Positions 33,561 through 48,105 are shown, counted from the stretch's first letter. The stretch is DNA of 64,000 bases from Primula veris (GCA_963682055.1 OY821743.1:28072702-28136701), one strand, 5' to 3'. The notes: generated by a model from the sequence alone, not told the origin. Program-made: numbers and translations.

Positions 33561-34395
33561 GATCCCGGAAACTATGTACTAAGTTAGATATATTTATGAC
33601 TTTTACATGAGTCAATTGCAAACACCAAACATTTTTGGGGCGATTTGAAAACCAACCATAGCTCACAAAGGTGTTAATACTTAATTGCATCAAAATTCAA
33701 TCTACTTTAAAACTTGTTCTGAAGTACAAAAAGCATGATAATAGCAACAATAGGTATAAACTCCTCAATTTTAATGTGTACCTCACAGTTTTCAGAATCC
33801 GAAACGGAAAAAAAAATCAATAAAAGGAAGCGGGAAACGAGAAGTGGGAAGCACAAAGCAGGTAACACATTTTTTTGAAAGGGATCCCGGAAACTATGTA
33901 CCAAGTTAGATTGTTTTGACTTTTACGTGAGTCAATTGCAAAACACCAAACGTTTTCTGGGGCAATTTGAAAACCAACCATAGTAGTAGTTCACAAAGGT
34001 ATCAATACTTGATTGCATCAAAATTCAGTTCACTTGTCATTGAAATAGAAAAAGTATGATAACAGCAAGCAACAATAGGTATAGACTCCTCAATTTTAAA
34101 GTGTACCTCACAATTTTCATAACAGGAAACAAAAACGTGAAAAAAAAAAATCGTAAAATTTACACGTGAAATAATAGGAACACTAAACGATAGAAGTGGG
34201 AAGCACGAAACGGGAAACACAATTTTTTCAAGTGGATCCCGGAAACTATGTACCAAATTAGATTGTGTATGACTTATTTTACATGAGTCAATTGCAAAAA
34301 CACCAAACATATTTGGAGCTATTTGAAAACCAACCATAGTAGTAGTAGTTGACAAAAGTGTTGATACTTAATTGCATTTGCATCAAAATTCAATT
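33561..34395 (+). repeat. Three tandem copies of a 320-350 bp unit
   Basis: GATCCCGGAAACTATGTAC or a close variant occurs at 33561, 33883 and 34235. Each is followed by GAGTCAATTGCAAA, GAAAACCAACCATAG and TTGCATCAAAATTCA in order. The array ends about 50 bp before the first ATG of the CCA-adding enzyme gene. Confidence 0.8.
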
Positions 34396-34447
34396 CAGCT
34401 CAGTTTAAAAACATAATTTACTCCCATTGCATACAAAAAAATAAAAA

Positions 34448-35708
34448 ATGATAAGAGCAACAATAGTTATAAAAACTCCAATTCGCCTATTTAATTTCCA
34501 AACCCTCGCCAAAAACCTCACTCTCTCTCTCTACAAACCCTATTTCCTCTCTCCCAATCTCCGCATATTCCGTCACCGTAACTTAACGGCAATGGTAACG
34601 GTAAATGAGAATCAATCTCCACCGTCCGTTACTCCTTCACCGGTAGTTATCTTAACGGAAAAAGAGAAGCTAATATTTAACCGCCTCTTAAAAGTTGTTA
34701 ATCATTTCAGTCTCAATACTCAGCTTCGTGTTGCCGGTGGATGGGTTCGTGACAAGGTATTTCTCTCTCTCTCTCTCTCTTTCTATATATATATTTATAT
34801 ATTTATATGCATATGTTGAATTAGTTAATGATTAGTAATTAATGTGTAATTGTACATATTTATCATTTTTAAACCAAAGAGTTGTAGAACCTCTTAATTT
34901 AACTTCTGTTGATTATATAGTTTTTTACTTTTTTCTAAATAGAATTGGAAGTTTTAAAGGAGCATGTTTTTATAACCAAATACTAGCGAACCTGCCCACG
35001 CGATGCGTTGGTCTGACGATAACCTATATTCATAGATACTAATTAAACCGAATATAAACTTGACAACCATAAAATTGAAATCACATAAATTAATAACAAT
35101 AATATTATTGGAAAAAAAAAGAAGGAAGTTTTCATACCTGGAATAGTAAAAAAATTGGAGAGAAGAGGAGAAAGAAGAGGAGAGAGAAACCTAAAATAGG
35201 CAAATGAATTTGAAAGTGGGATGGCAGTTAACGTAACATAGCAGTTTTATTTAGTATTTATTTTATTTGCAATTTGTGTAATTGAAGGGTTTTTTTTGTA
35301 AATATTTGTTTCAAGGCTTCATAAGGGGTGTTGACATAAAGTAATAGTATAGAAGATATATTAATCAGGGAGTTGAAGTTATCCGTTCCTTTGTTTGTGA
35401 AGTTAGGGCTTATTTGGTTCTTGTGGTTGAGAATTGGAATTAATTGAATTATTTTGGTTTTTGTAACTGAATTTAATTGCGAAAACATGTCATTTGCTAT
35501 GAGCATTTATCGAAACCCTTGCCAAAACCTTTCTCTCTCTCTCTCTACCCTTACCCTCTCTCCGTATCTTCTGTCACCGTGACTTAACAGCGATGGTAAC
35601 GGTAACGGAAAAGGAGAAGCTTATATTTAACCGCCTCTTTAAAAGTTGTTAATCATTTTAGTCTCCATACTCAGCTTCGTGTCGCCGGTGGATGGGTTTG
35701 TGACAAGG

Positions 35709-35749
<41 letters not shown>

Positions 35750-38700
35750 GCATATGTAAAATTAGTTACTGGAGTAATTAGTATTTGCTATATAGTTGTA
35801 TATATTTCTCATTTTTTAACTTCTGTCGGTTATATAGTTATTTACTTTTATTTTTCTAAATATAATTTGAAGATTTTAAGGAGTGTGGCCTATAAGCAAA
35901 AAAATTATAATATGCTGTTTATGTATATGCTAGGAAGCACCTATACGGGTACGGGGTACGAGAATACGTCGATTTTGAAATTTTAACGGTACAAGTACGG
36001 CAAATTGTTAATGTAATTTATACAACCTCCGAATGAAATAAAAAGAGAACAATAGAGAAAATAACTCAAAACACTATTTAAATGTCAAATGCATACCTCA
36101 TGATATCTTATTATTGTATATGAGCATCTTAAGTGTACACCTAATAATATATTCTAATTAATTTATATTGTTGTTAAATAAGTAAGTACCCATGCAGCAC
36201 CTAAGTACCCGGTACGTGGGTAAGTACCCGGTACGGGTACGTTGCCATTTTCAAAGTACCCGTGCTTCATAGTGTATATGTTTGTTTGTGAACTTAGGGT
36301 TAAAAAAAAACTACAATTAAAAGCTATTAATAGTACTCTCTATAGGGTCAAAAAATGGCTATATATTGGAACTCAGATTAAAATAAAAGCCAATATTGAA
36401 CTTAGTTATGACTTGGACAACTAAATTGAAACAAATGAGTACTATTAATAGCTTTTAGGTGTAGTTTCGTGTTTTGTATTTTGGCTTTTAAGTGTAAAGA
36501 GGTCTTTTGGAGTTCAATTTTTAAGGACCTTCTTTTATGTTTTATGTATCTTGTAAGCAAGAAGGCAACCTATTTGGAGACGAGAAAAAGCCGTCACTCC
36601 AATTTAAAACTTCTATTAATTAAGCTGTTATGCTAGTTTTCAAATTGTGATTGCTGAGTTTATTTCCTACTTGCATTTTTGCAACTTTTTCTTTGATTCA
36701 GTCTTGCTACCGTTGAATTTTCTTGCTATTTAAAGAAAGTAATAATAAGAGCACGCCGAGAGTATAGCAATATTCATGAGAAGTAGAATCTCTAGCTTGA
36801 TTTATGTCAGTTAAGATTTTCAGTGACATAATTGTCTGTTTTTCAAATTATAAGTTAGGAAAATCGTATGTGTTTTATCATAGCTTTTAAGCAAAGAATG
36901 CTAGCTTTTCTAGTTGAAAAAGCTCACTCGACTTGAAGCATGTACCTTATTTAGGCAAGGAAAAATAAAACTTCAGCTTAGTAAGCTAAAATGCACATCA
37001 GCTTAATAGAGAAATGTGCGTTGATGTTGATTGTTGTGTTTAAACAATCTAAACTTTTCCGCTTTCCGCAATCGTAGGACCCAAAATCAAGCTAGCGTAC
37101 ACCTAGATAGTTACAAAAGAAGAGAATAAAACAATATATTGTCAATCGAAACAATTTAGAAGTATAATTCTCCATTCAATATTGAAGTCTACACCAGAAC
37201 AGTCAAGTTTCCCCATTTTCTCGAATTTCTTTGATTGATTAATATTGTGATATTTCAAATTCTTATTAGTGATTGCTCATGGAATCCTTATGATCTTTGG
37301 GTTGATTCAAAGATTCTTTCAGTTGGTTAAAATGAGATCTGGTCTCTAATTAGAAGATGATTATTAAATGTCACTACATAACGTGTGGTATCCAGAGCAC
37401 AAGTATGTATTATGATGCACATACAGCATAATCTTTTTTGAAGATTGTATTTTAAAGATTTAAGATTGAACATATACAGCATATTAGAAGGCACCCAAGT
37501 TAAAGATTGTATTTTCCTATCGGATCTCATATTCAGAAGTAGTTAATGGAAACATGAACAATAGGTATAGCATGGTATAACTATTCTTGAATGTATGCCT
37601 TTGCATGTTATGTATGTGGTTATGCTCATTTTGCCTGATTATAGAAATGGCTCAGGGTTTATAACACTTGTTTAAAACTACTGATGTGATGACTAAGGGA
37701 TTAACAGGAGCCTTAGAGAGTATAACAAGTAACATAAATAAGAACAACCATCTACTTAATCTATTTGTAAGCTTTAACTATACTCAAGTTTTTGTGCTTC
37801 CCAGAGGATTGTAATTTTAGCTGTGCTAAATAGAACTTTTTCTTAAAAATAGTAGGGCAGGCTCGAAAGAGGTGAAACTGAAGCTCTTGTTGTTCGCAGT
37901 TAATCTTTTGCAAGAATTATGGAATGTATCGTTGCAAGTTTTTCTTTGTTCTTCTATTGGTTTGCCGAATTTTATAACAACAATGAGCTTGATCTTTCTA
38001 GATTGATTTTTCTTGAAACTTTATCAAAGTTGACTCTTGAACAAACTTGCATAGTTGTAATGACTACCAAATGTTTTGTTTTTAGCATGCATACTTTCTA
38101 CACCTTGCTTTTGGACAAGACTATTAACGCACTCTTTGAACTTGCTGTAGCTTCTCGGAAAAGACTGTATTGATATTGATATCGCCCTAGATAACATGAT
38201 GGGTCAAAAGTTCTGCGAGAAGGTGAACGAGTATTTGACAAGTACTGGGGAAGAGACACATGGGATAGGCGTCATCCAGTGGTACATTTTGTCTCATTAT
38301 TTCTCCCGTTTCAGATTTGATATATATTAAAATTTGAACTCATCTATTTCTTTAAGTAGCTTCAAAAATTGAAACTCTGATGCGTGCTGAGACCTTATGT
38401 AGAGTAGGTCTTCTATTTTCTGTAACTCGTATGACTGGTTATCATGGTTTTACTTGGCTGTCCTCTGTAACCCTTTAGAAAATGTATCGATACAAATCTA
38501 CTAACTCATTAGTAGATGTCTTAGTAGATGTCGATCTCCCACGATTATTTAGAAATATGTAATTTTATTAGTTAAATGGTAAAGAGAAGTCACAAATAGC
38601 AATTTAATTGCAATGATCTGCATTTTGAGATGAGATCTACCTCTCTAGGGTTTCTTATTCCACTTTATTTGGTCTTCTCCATTCAAAACTGAGGTAAGAT

Positions 38701-41700
38701 TTTGAGGAATTATATTAAGCCTACGATATACAAGCTGAAAGTTGTGCTTTTGAAACGACTTATGCATGATTGATATTATAGAATATGGTATGATACTATT
38801 TTAAATGAACATCTACAAATTTTTTATTTATTTGTTTTGATGGGGATTTTCGACAGAAAAAAAACATGTGTGTGGGTTGGTATTTTTTTTTTGGCAAGTA
38901 TGAGTTCGTTTATTTGAACTACATGGCATTGCTAGTTATCAACTCGAAGATGCTTCCTTTATTTGTGTAAAAAAAAATCTGGTTATTTTTAATCCCATTG
39001 ACTTCAAATTTTGCAGCAACCCGGACCAGTCCAAACACTTAGAGACTGCAAGGATGCGCCTATTCGATTTATGGATTGACTTTGTCAATTTACGATCTGA
39101 AGACTACTGTGAAAATAGCCGTATCCCTACCATGGTACCTATTTTTGTTGACGATTTACAGTTTTTTTTGCATGCCGTATTATTGATTTTTAAATGCATA
39201 TATAGTTAGAAGAAAATTTGGTTTTAAATGCTTTACGTTTTGTTTAGTACTCCATTAGAAAGGCAAAACCGCTACACAAAGTTCCCGCTATGCGTGGGGT
39301 TCGGGGAGGGATGGGGCCCCTATGAGCGTATTGTAGACATCCTTCCGTCGCATTTGCAAATTCTGCTGTACTGACATGAGGACTAATAGATCGAAATTTT
39401 ATCTGTTTATTTTCCCCCTTTGTGTTTAAATATATGCACAACTTATGGACACCCATGATTCATAAGAATTGGGACATCCAGTTTTTGCCTGTTTAACCAG
39501 TGATCTCTTTCGTTAGCAAACTGGATCTGCTAAATTAGAACTTAATTCGTCTTCCTTTCATTTTTTCATTTAAAATGGTTGCTGATACAGTACAGGTTGA
39601 CATACATATTTGCTATTGCCTTTTCATGTATATCCTTATTGGTGATACCATATGTAGTACGGCTAGTTTAAAGGATCTAAGCACTTCATATGCATACCCT
39701 GAGAAAGGGAAATGATTAACAGTTAATAAAAATAGACAGAATATTTATAGCTTCGACAATTTTAAAGGTGTAATTGTATTTTATCCTTTATTTATAATTA
39801 CGCAAAAATTCTAGTATAAATGGTTGAAAAGCTGCAAAAACTACAAACTTTGTACCGTACCCCTACCCATGCTATGTTCGGTAGGTAGCCTTCATGGAGT
39901 TTACCTAGATTCCTTTGAAATCATTTACTGTTCATACCCATAGATTGTGTACACTCCTCGCTCAAATTCAAGGAAATTGTATTGTGCCTTAAATAACAGA
40001 GTAATTTACTAAGAACAAGTTATTCTCAAAGAATGACAATTACATAACATTTCGATGACTCGTCTTCATACCATTGATTTTTTTAGGTCTGTACTTTTTT
40101 TGATTGCGTAATTAAAGATATACTGTAGATCACTGTGTCTGAACTTTACTTGGATTTGACACTGTTTATCTTATGCAGTTTTTACAGAGTGAAATAAGGT
40201 TGATAGAATTCGAGTTGGGTAACAGTGTAAGATCACGCTTTCTAACTGACATAACAAGAAAAATCTTGTGATGAACATCTGAGTTATTTTTGTCATTGTT
40301 TGGGTAGCCAGGTAGAAAGCTTAAATGAACATATAGAGAGCGAAATCAATCATATCAAATGGTCAGAATACAGAATTAGCAAATGTAAGGTCAGATATAC
40401 CTTATAATCGGAAGGGGAAGATAAATGATTATTTATCTTTTTAATGTTATATGGTCGGATACACACACTTTTCTGTTCAAGAAAGTGTATTTATTCCACG
40501 CGTTGTAGGTATTTGTTAGTTTGTCTCAAAATTTCTTCCTCATAAGTGTGAAAAAAGATAGTAAAATTATACAAAGTGCAGCGTCTATATAAGTGGTTTG
40601 TTTAGTTATGTGTCTCTACTAATCCTTTGTGGAAAAGTACTTTCGTGATTGGTTGCATTTAGTCGTTTAAGAAAAAAAACTTTTTCCTTGGTATTTGTAT
40701 TGTGCGTCATGGAAACTGAAATTGCCAGCCTTAAAAGTTCCAATTTTCACGTGCTTAGATCATCAACTACCATTCTAATTTTGTACATCTTTATGTGTAC
40801 TTATTTGCAGAGATTTGGTACTGCGGAGGAGGATGCATATCGTAGGGATTTAACGATCAATAGGTATCTAGTACATCCATAATTCTTTCCTCTGCTAATT
40901 TCTCCTTCTTATGCTTGATACTAATTGGATCTGATAAGACTGCACAGTGACTATGAATTTCAATTTGCTAGCAGAGGTTTTTAAATACATTGCTTGTCCA
41001 TATGTTTGTTCTCATCTTGATTATTCTTTCTATTACAGCTTGTTTTACAATATCAACACTAGTTCAGTTGAAGATTTTACTGGAAAAGGTAGGTTGAGGC
41101 CCCATTTTTTCCTTCATGGAAATGGTCCCAGGATTGCTTCTCTTTTTCCTTATTTCCATTCCTGATGTATTGCTCTTTTTTTATGTATATGTGTCTACGA
41201 ATATGTTCCAGGTCTTGCTGATTTAAGATCAGGGAAGATAGTTACCCCTTTACCTCCAAAGGAAACATTTTTGGATGATCCCTTGAGAGTACTTCGAGCA
41301 ATCCGCTTTGGTAAGTACGTATTGTTGTCCCTCTGTTTCTTGCTATGAAATGTCAATTGTGTTTGAGTAACCTGATAGATGCATTTTTCTTTGTTATTAC
41401 ATTTTTTTCATTGCTCAACTATTTATCATGCTTCTTGTGTTTAAGTTCTTGTTATAAATTTTGCAAGCCTTTTTATTAAATTTTCCAGTGTTCCAATTTT
41501 TTAATTTTATCACCATCCTTGATGACATTACTCAGAGAAATAGTAGTGTTGTCATTGTCGACATTATCCTCATTTTGTTTCGATATTATCCCCATGACAT
41601 GTCATTATAGACATTGTACTCGGTTTGATAGCTGAACAAATTGTCGTCTCTGGGCACACTTCTGTTTTGCCCTTTGCATTAGTGATTACTCCTTTCCTCG

Positions 41701-44700
41701 TACCAGGAGTACATAATACTCCTATTCCCCTCTGTCATTTTGCTTATAATGGGATCTTTAGTTCTAATTCAACTATCAATAATGTAGAAAAGAGATTAAT
41801 ACATTGGTGCTCTATTATGTCGGTTTGGTTGGCCATGGACCTTTACCGAGGAAAACAACTTTTTGTGGTGATTAGCATAAAACTGGCATGCTACATATAG
41901 ATGTCCGTGAACAAAATGCATGATGTACATCTTTGTAAAACATAAAATGGATTATAAATTGGCTTAAAACAGTGGAAACTATTTGTAAAGTTCTGCAATT
42001 TCGTTTGGTTTTTCTAATTGAACAGGATTTGAATCTCTGCTCACTTGTTCTCTTTTCAAATCTTTCTAAGTTGTTTTCCAATATTTCTAGTTTTACTTCC
42101 TCCTACTGTTGTCCCCATCTAATTTTGAGTGTTTCAGGTGCAAGGTTTGAGTTTACTCTAGATGATGAGCTTAAAAGGGCAGCTTGTGACGAAGAGGTCA
42201 GATCTGCCATTGCAGGCAAAATTAGCAGAGAACGTATTGGCCATGAAGTAAGTACATTTTGTTTCCTCACTATGGAGTATTAACTTCTACCTATTAAACC
42301 AATTTGCATGCTGGTTGGAATTAAATCCGTTGGTTGAGATTTGGAAATATATATTTGAAATCTGTTTTCTTAAAAAGTCATTCTGGAACAGTACTCCTAT
42401 GTTAAGAATTATGGTTCAGTTATCAGGCGTTGTTATGTTTGTTTCCCGAGACTTAAAACTTCAAAAAATCTCAATTCATCTGGAAAATTGGGAATTCTAT
42501 TGTGAAGCTCAAGCCTGGTGTTTGTTCTTGCTATTTCTAATTGGTTATGGTATTCATTTTGTTTTTACCATTCAATACCAGGTCGATTTAATGATTTCCG
42601 GTAATCAACCAGTGAAGGCGATTGAGTATATTTCAAATTTGAAGTTGTTTCCGGTTGTTTTCAGTTTGCCTCCAGAAGTTGATCCTTGCATTTCGGCAGA
42701 ATTTGATAAGTTAGTTTATGCTTTTTAAAACTTTTTTAAATGATTTATCTGGATATGTTCTACTCCAGCTCACTGGAAATATTTGTTATCATGCCAGTTA
42801 AATTACTCAACCTTGTGAAAGTTGTTAAAGATGTCTCTACTCAACATTAACGTGCACATACTTAAAACCAAGTTGTTATTCTAGGTGGTCAACTGGGCTC
42901 ATCTCTGTTATATAGGATGTATAGTAATTCTGGAGATGCACATGTCTACAATAGTGCAACTGCATTAGGAAGCTGAAAAAATATAAAGATTATAAGTAGA
43001 ATGCACAATATTATGATTGAACGCGATTGTTGACTAGTTTTGATGATTGTACAGGGAAAGTTGAATGAGCTTTTGTTTCTGTTTTAGTTTCAACAGTTTG
43101 GAATATTTTCACAATTTATCTTGGTTTTGATAGTATAACTGTTATATGTTGTATTTAGTTTGTCCCTACCGTACTTTCCTGTCCCTAGGGAGTGTAAATT
43201 TCGGTAGTGACTAATCTAAGTTTGCTATTATTTGTAGGTCCTGTGTTGCTTACATGGATGCTACATGGAGTCTTATGCAGCTACTTGGTAGCTCAAACTT
43301 CACAGTGAGTAGTCAACATCCACGTGTACCCATGAAAAGTAAAAATGGTGATAAACTAATAGTGAAAGGTGCCAATCAAGGTCGAGTTACATGTATAGGA
43401 GTTGCAGATCAAATAGAGGAGGAATGAATTGTTAGTTTGTAATGGGGGCATTAAAAGAGAATTTCAAGAGCTGAGAGATTATTGATTTATTTTTAAGTTT
43501 TTCTAACTAAATTCTGGAATACATTTCGATGTCATATTTCCAAAAAAAACTTGCATAGTCAGCAAAATCAATGGTTCTCAGCTCATGCTTCCTCGAGATC
43601 TCTTTGATCACTATTACGATTCCCAATTCGTTCTCATCGTCATGATCATAAATTTTGGGGTCTTAATATCACTTACCTTACCTAGTAGTAGTTTCTCTAG
43701 TTTGGTGGCGATTACGTAGTGAACGTGTTTGCGGCTATTTTGACTTTAATATGAAAAGTTTGTAGGAACTGTTTTGTTTTTTTGTCATGCAGAATACTTC
43801 CTTAAATGCTTATTAAACGTATGCATCTCTTTATGACTTCTCTCCGATAAGTTAGCAATTTAGGCTTTTTGTGTTTAAGTTGTCCATTTGTGTCACTTTC
43901 TTTCTGTTTCAACTTTGCCTACAAGGGTGAGTTATGCATTTTTCTGTAAAAAATTTCAGGATGAACAAAAAAGACTGGGTTTATATTCGACCTTGTTTCT
44001 ACCATTGAGAGGCACTACATACAGAGATAACAAAGCTAAAAAGGTTCTCTCTCCGTTTTATTCCCATCGTTGTGATATCATTATGGATGTTTGTTTCATG
44101 TGATCTCCAATTTTTCAAAGTTTGATCTGGCTTTTCATTCACATGTTATTTGCGGTTTTAAGTTAGTCTATCTGGGAAGCTAATAGTCATTTGCCTTAGT
44201 TCCAGTTTCTACTCTTTTACAAGACTAACAGGTTCTTAACAGGTTCCTGCTGTCGACTACATTTTTCGTAGTTCTCTCAAGCTAAAGGCCAGTGATGCTG
44301 AAACGGTGAGTTGCATTTTTATTTTGTTACCTCACAATTTCATTTATAATAGTTGAAAATTTCTTTAAATTGTTATAAGAAAACCAGTCTATAATTTGTT
44401 TTTTTTTTTAATCGCTAGACATAATTAAAATGATAAAAATCTAGTAAATTACATTACACATCGTAATTGGCCCTCACAATTTCGTTAAGTTGATACATTT
44501 ATAATCCCCTTTTTTTGAAAAATGACTGATTGGTACCTGAATTTAAGAATGAAAAGATAACTTAGTTCCGTTGTAGTTTGTACTTTGTTATATACCTCAG
44601 TTAAGAGATTATAAAAGACTTAACTTACTCTTAATAACTACGAGTAGTTGGTATGGTCGCATGATTTGGATGATTGCCCAACCATGATAAGGACTATCAG

Positions 44701-46496
44701 TCTATCAACGCCTTTCCAAGTTTTAACCACAATGGGGATTAACTTGGTACATTTTCAAATCTTTGGGGTCATTCCAGTTTCACTTTCAAGTATAAGTACG
44801 AAGCAGAACTTATATTGGAATTACTTGAACAATATATTAGTAATAAATTTAAGGAGTTGGAGGGAGAGAGTGATGACTTATCGCTTAAAGTACCAGGTAT
44901 CGGGTCCGAAATACTATTTTTCGTCTCACCTTTATAACCAACATTGTTGAAGATCTTTTAAAATAAAGAATACCTTGTAGGTTGGCGACTTAGTTATATT
45001 TTTGTCGAGGTCAGAGAACAAAATCCAAAAAACAGGTCAGGTTGATGTGCAAAACCGTTTAAATCACCTCTTTAATTGTTGTCACCTCTACGTTGTTTTT
45101 CCCTTGGAAAGTGTTTATAAATTTTAAAATTCTGCTTCCCTTTTTGACATTTTTTAGGTTATCAATGTTCACAATGCAACTAGGAAGTTCATGTTACATA
45201 TTCCCTCAATTTTATCTGAAAAAGAGGAATTGGAAACTGCTGCTGCTAAAGAGGTGAATGGGGTGCCTGATGTCCCATTTGCTCAAAGATTACGTGTAAA
45301 GACTGGTAAATGTTTTCCCCTTAATCTTTATTTTGTTTACTTTTTACTAGAAAATTTCTAGTTAGATCAGAACTATTAGGTTAGCTTAATGCTTTTTCTT
45401 GCTTATTCTCTGCAAGACATTATTTTGCCTCAAGTGTCATATTTCTTCATTTTTCTATTAGAAACTCTTTCCTTTAAAGTTTCTAATGGTAAAAAGAACT
45501 TGGAACACTAAATCCAATTTGATTGTATCTCCCTGTATATAAAGTTTCTGCTGAATCTCATATGATAAAGATCTCGCTAATTTACTTTATCAGCAGTACA
45601 CTCATGCTCACCAATCTGTTGTTTGACCATGGTCTCCGTATGAAAGCTTGGTCAGTAAAAATATGGTCCAATTTTAATCTTTGTGACTTCTGTTTTTATG
45701 TGTTAGGTTTTTTTTTTGTGTGTTAGGTTTGATCCTAAGAGAAATCAAAGAATTTTGGCGGGTTGCACTGTTGGCTTCAGTATTGTTGTATCCATCAGAA
45801 ATAAAGCTCACGGATTCATCTTGTGAGCAGCTTGAAATGGAATTGAGAATTGACACATTCAAGACGGTCGAGAGAGAAATACTGGATCTAGGTATGTAAA
45901 ATTGTTTGAAATTATTCTTTTGTATATTTTTCGTAATTTTTCCTAAGCAGATAACATGACAAGTTTTTTAATTTAAAATGCTTCACCTTTTTTCGCAAAT
46001 TTTCTTTGCAGATCCAAGTAGGTTGAGCGATTTTCTTTCTTTTCTTTTTCTTTTCTTTTCGCAAAATCCTTTCACAGAACATAGCCTAAAGGAACATGTG
46101 AAATGATCCACAACAAGATAGGGGGTTCTAATACTCTTGGAACTTCTGTTCGCTGCATTATTTTCCTCGATACTAGTATGCTTACTATGGTCACAAATTG
46201 CAGGTCTAGAGAAAGTATGGGAAATAAAGCCCCTAGTCAATGGGAAGGAAATCATGAATGTATTGCAACTGAAAACTGGTGGCCCACTCGTCAAGGAGTG
46301 GGTGAGTCGATCATTGTTATGTTTTAATGTTTTGTTTTGGAATTCTGTCAATAACCAACTGATTATAATAATTTCTTTTTAGCAACGAAAATTGCTTGAG
46401 TGGCAACTAGTCCATCCCTCTGGTACTTCTGAAGAATGTCTTGATTGGATGAAGCAAACACATTCAAAAGAACCAAAACGGGCAAGACCGGAGTGA
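34448..46496 (+). CDS. tRNA CCA-adding enzyme (tRNA nucleotidyltransferase)
   Basis: Fifteen exons fit in phase: 34448-34756, 38151-38281, 39017-39134, 40811-40863, 41039-41088, 41212-41310, 42138-42247, 42582-42709, 43238-43304, 43960-44043, 44243-44305, 45158-45305, 45727-45891, 46204-46301 and 46383-46496, giving 578 aa. The enzyme adds CCA to tRNA 3' ends. It shows [10 protein letters not shown] and the metal-binding DIDIA (Asp111, Asp113) of the nucleotidyltransferase head, RRDLTINSLFYN at about 197-208, and [16 protein letters not shown]. These are class II CCA-enzyme motifs. The first 48 residues look like an organelle presequence, and a second in-frame ATG at 34592 would give a shorter form. 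Intron 1 (3.4 kb) holds a duplicated exon 1 and transposons. Confidence 0.93.
34983..35356 (-). mobile_element. Small non-autonomous Helitron-like element
   Basis: On the minus strand it begins TCTTCTATACTATTAC and ends CTAG, inserted between A (35357 side) and T (34982 side) as Helitrons do. A GC-rich stem-like stretch, CGCATCGCGTGGGCAGG, lies just inside the 3' end. A related element is at 48106-48579. It lies in intron 1 of the CCA-adding enzyme. Confidence 0.65.
35503..35760 (+). pseudogene. Degenerate duplicate of CCA-enzyme exon 1
   Basis: The sequence from CGAAACCCTTGCCAAAACC to the GACAAGGTCTCTCTCT donor region repeats exon 1 and the start of intron 1. It lacks the segment coding for the linker after the second ATG, has an extra T that shifts the frame near 35638, and reads GWVCDK where the true exon has GWVRDK. 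It lies in intron 1 and would break the protein if spliced in. Confidence 0.9.
35934..36268. mobile_element. Possible hAT-like MITE
   Basis: GAAGCAC near 35934 is followed by repeated GGGTACGGG-type words. Its complement GTGCTTC closes the segment at 36268 after GGTACGGGTACG and AAGTACCCG. No clear 8-bp duplication was found, so the ends are tentative. Confidence 0.4.
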
Positions 46497-48105
46497 TCAA
46501 TTCTTAAGATTTTAATGAGTTAAGAAATTTTCTTCGGAACTTCTGCTTGCCAAGATAAAAAAAAATTCATTGGGTGCGTGTTTGACACCGGCATCAGCAG
46601 CAAGGACAGACTAGGTTAGAACATACTGCTGCCACATCCTCCTAACAGTTTACTAATACATAGTAGTTTTATGAGAAATTTGTTAAGTTTTTGTGAAAAT
46701 ATAGTGTTGCAGAAGTAAATATAGTTCCTTGCTCTTAGCTATTTACGGGGATTTCCTTGACTATTCTGAAATTTGATCCTGAATTTGCTGTGTTTGGCAA
46801 CTTACTTGGTTGAAATTTTATGCTGAATTGACTATAGCAATTTACCGAAGACAATTAATTTGTCATCGTTAAATTGCTAAAGTTAATTTTGATTCTTGAG
46901 CCGATCTCTTTTTTCCTATATATGGACCAAAGACAATTTAATTGAACAAGGCTCATATACAACCTTATTTTCTTTATACACCTACGAGAGACTTATATAT
47001 GAAGGCTCATATTAAACAGTCCTTGTTAAGTCCTGGTATATTAGCATGGACCATATAACAGCTCTTATATTTCTATAATATATTTTAACTACTTCAATTA
47101 ATCTATTTTTTTTTTCTTGCCAATTATGCAGATCGACTATTAGTCTATAACATTGCCAGCACACAGAAACCCCAACAGCAAATAATTTTTAAATGAAAGA
47201 AATCTTAGTTAAACCACCAACATCCCCACTACCTTAAGACTTCTAAAATATTAAATATAAACGGGAGCAGTTCAATAATTGAAATATCGAAGAAAATTAA
47301 TGTCCACGTCTCTCTGTGTACGTAGCACAGGGAAAATGTTCTTCCTTTGTGAGCAATAAAAGCAACCCACATGACTAATCTCAGTTCCAACCAATATACA
47401 ATACCAGTTATCGTGATTCACGCGTTGCGTATACGGCATGTAATGCAATAAAAATATAAAAAATAGGTATAGTTATGATATAAATATATGGATAATACAA
47501 AAAAAATATAGTTTAAGGTTTAAAAGAATATTTGTTTGTTAAAAATGGATAAATAGTTTTATTAGTTTTTACTTTTTATATTTTTATGGAAGTATGGTAA
47601 TATTATAATTAATATAAATGTGTAAATGTATTTTTGAAAAAAAGTAGTTAAATTGGGCACTCATTTGACTTATTATAATGGAATGATACATGTTCATCAT
47701 CTACTAATTATCCGATTTTAGTTTCCTGAAATCAAGTACTAATAATTATCGAGAAAATGAAATCTTCATCTAACTTTGGTGCTGGAATAGGTCATTAAAA
47801 TGCTGGTGTTATTGACTTCTAGGAGATTAAAATTACTATTTTCTATTCATTAAACAGAAAAAGAAAAATATTAAACGAGGATCGGATTAAGGGTTTACTA
47901 GAGGAGACAAAATTTGACTGAATATGAATTCTTCATAATAATGATCTTTCGGGGGGAGCTGAAAAAAGTGTGTATGTCTGCTTTCGATCGAGTGGTCATT
48001 CTTTAATACTCCGCTTATAACTAATTAACTTATAACATGACAATTAACAGGGGTGCGTTCGCACGTTTTATAGACTTGAGAAGCATTCCCTTACATATTA
48101 TAATA
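46497..48105. other. Intergenic, no gene seen
   Basis: The 3' flank of the CCA-enzyme gene followed by AT-rich sequence. A GC-rich word (CACGCGTTGCGTATACGG at about 47420) resembles the 3' end of Helitron-type elements but has no matching partner end that I could find. Confidence 0.45.

Noticed and set aside
37919..38173. Possible extra exon in the CCA-enzyme gene
   Set aside because: The frame crosses the acceptor at 38150 and only its end overlaps exon 2 in another phase; the family needs no such insert.
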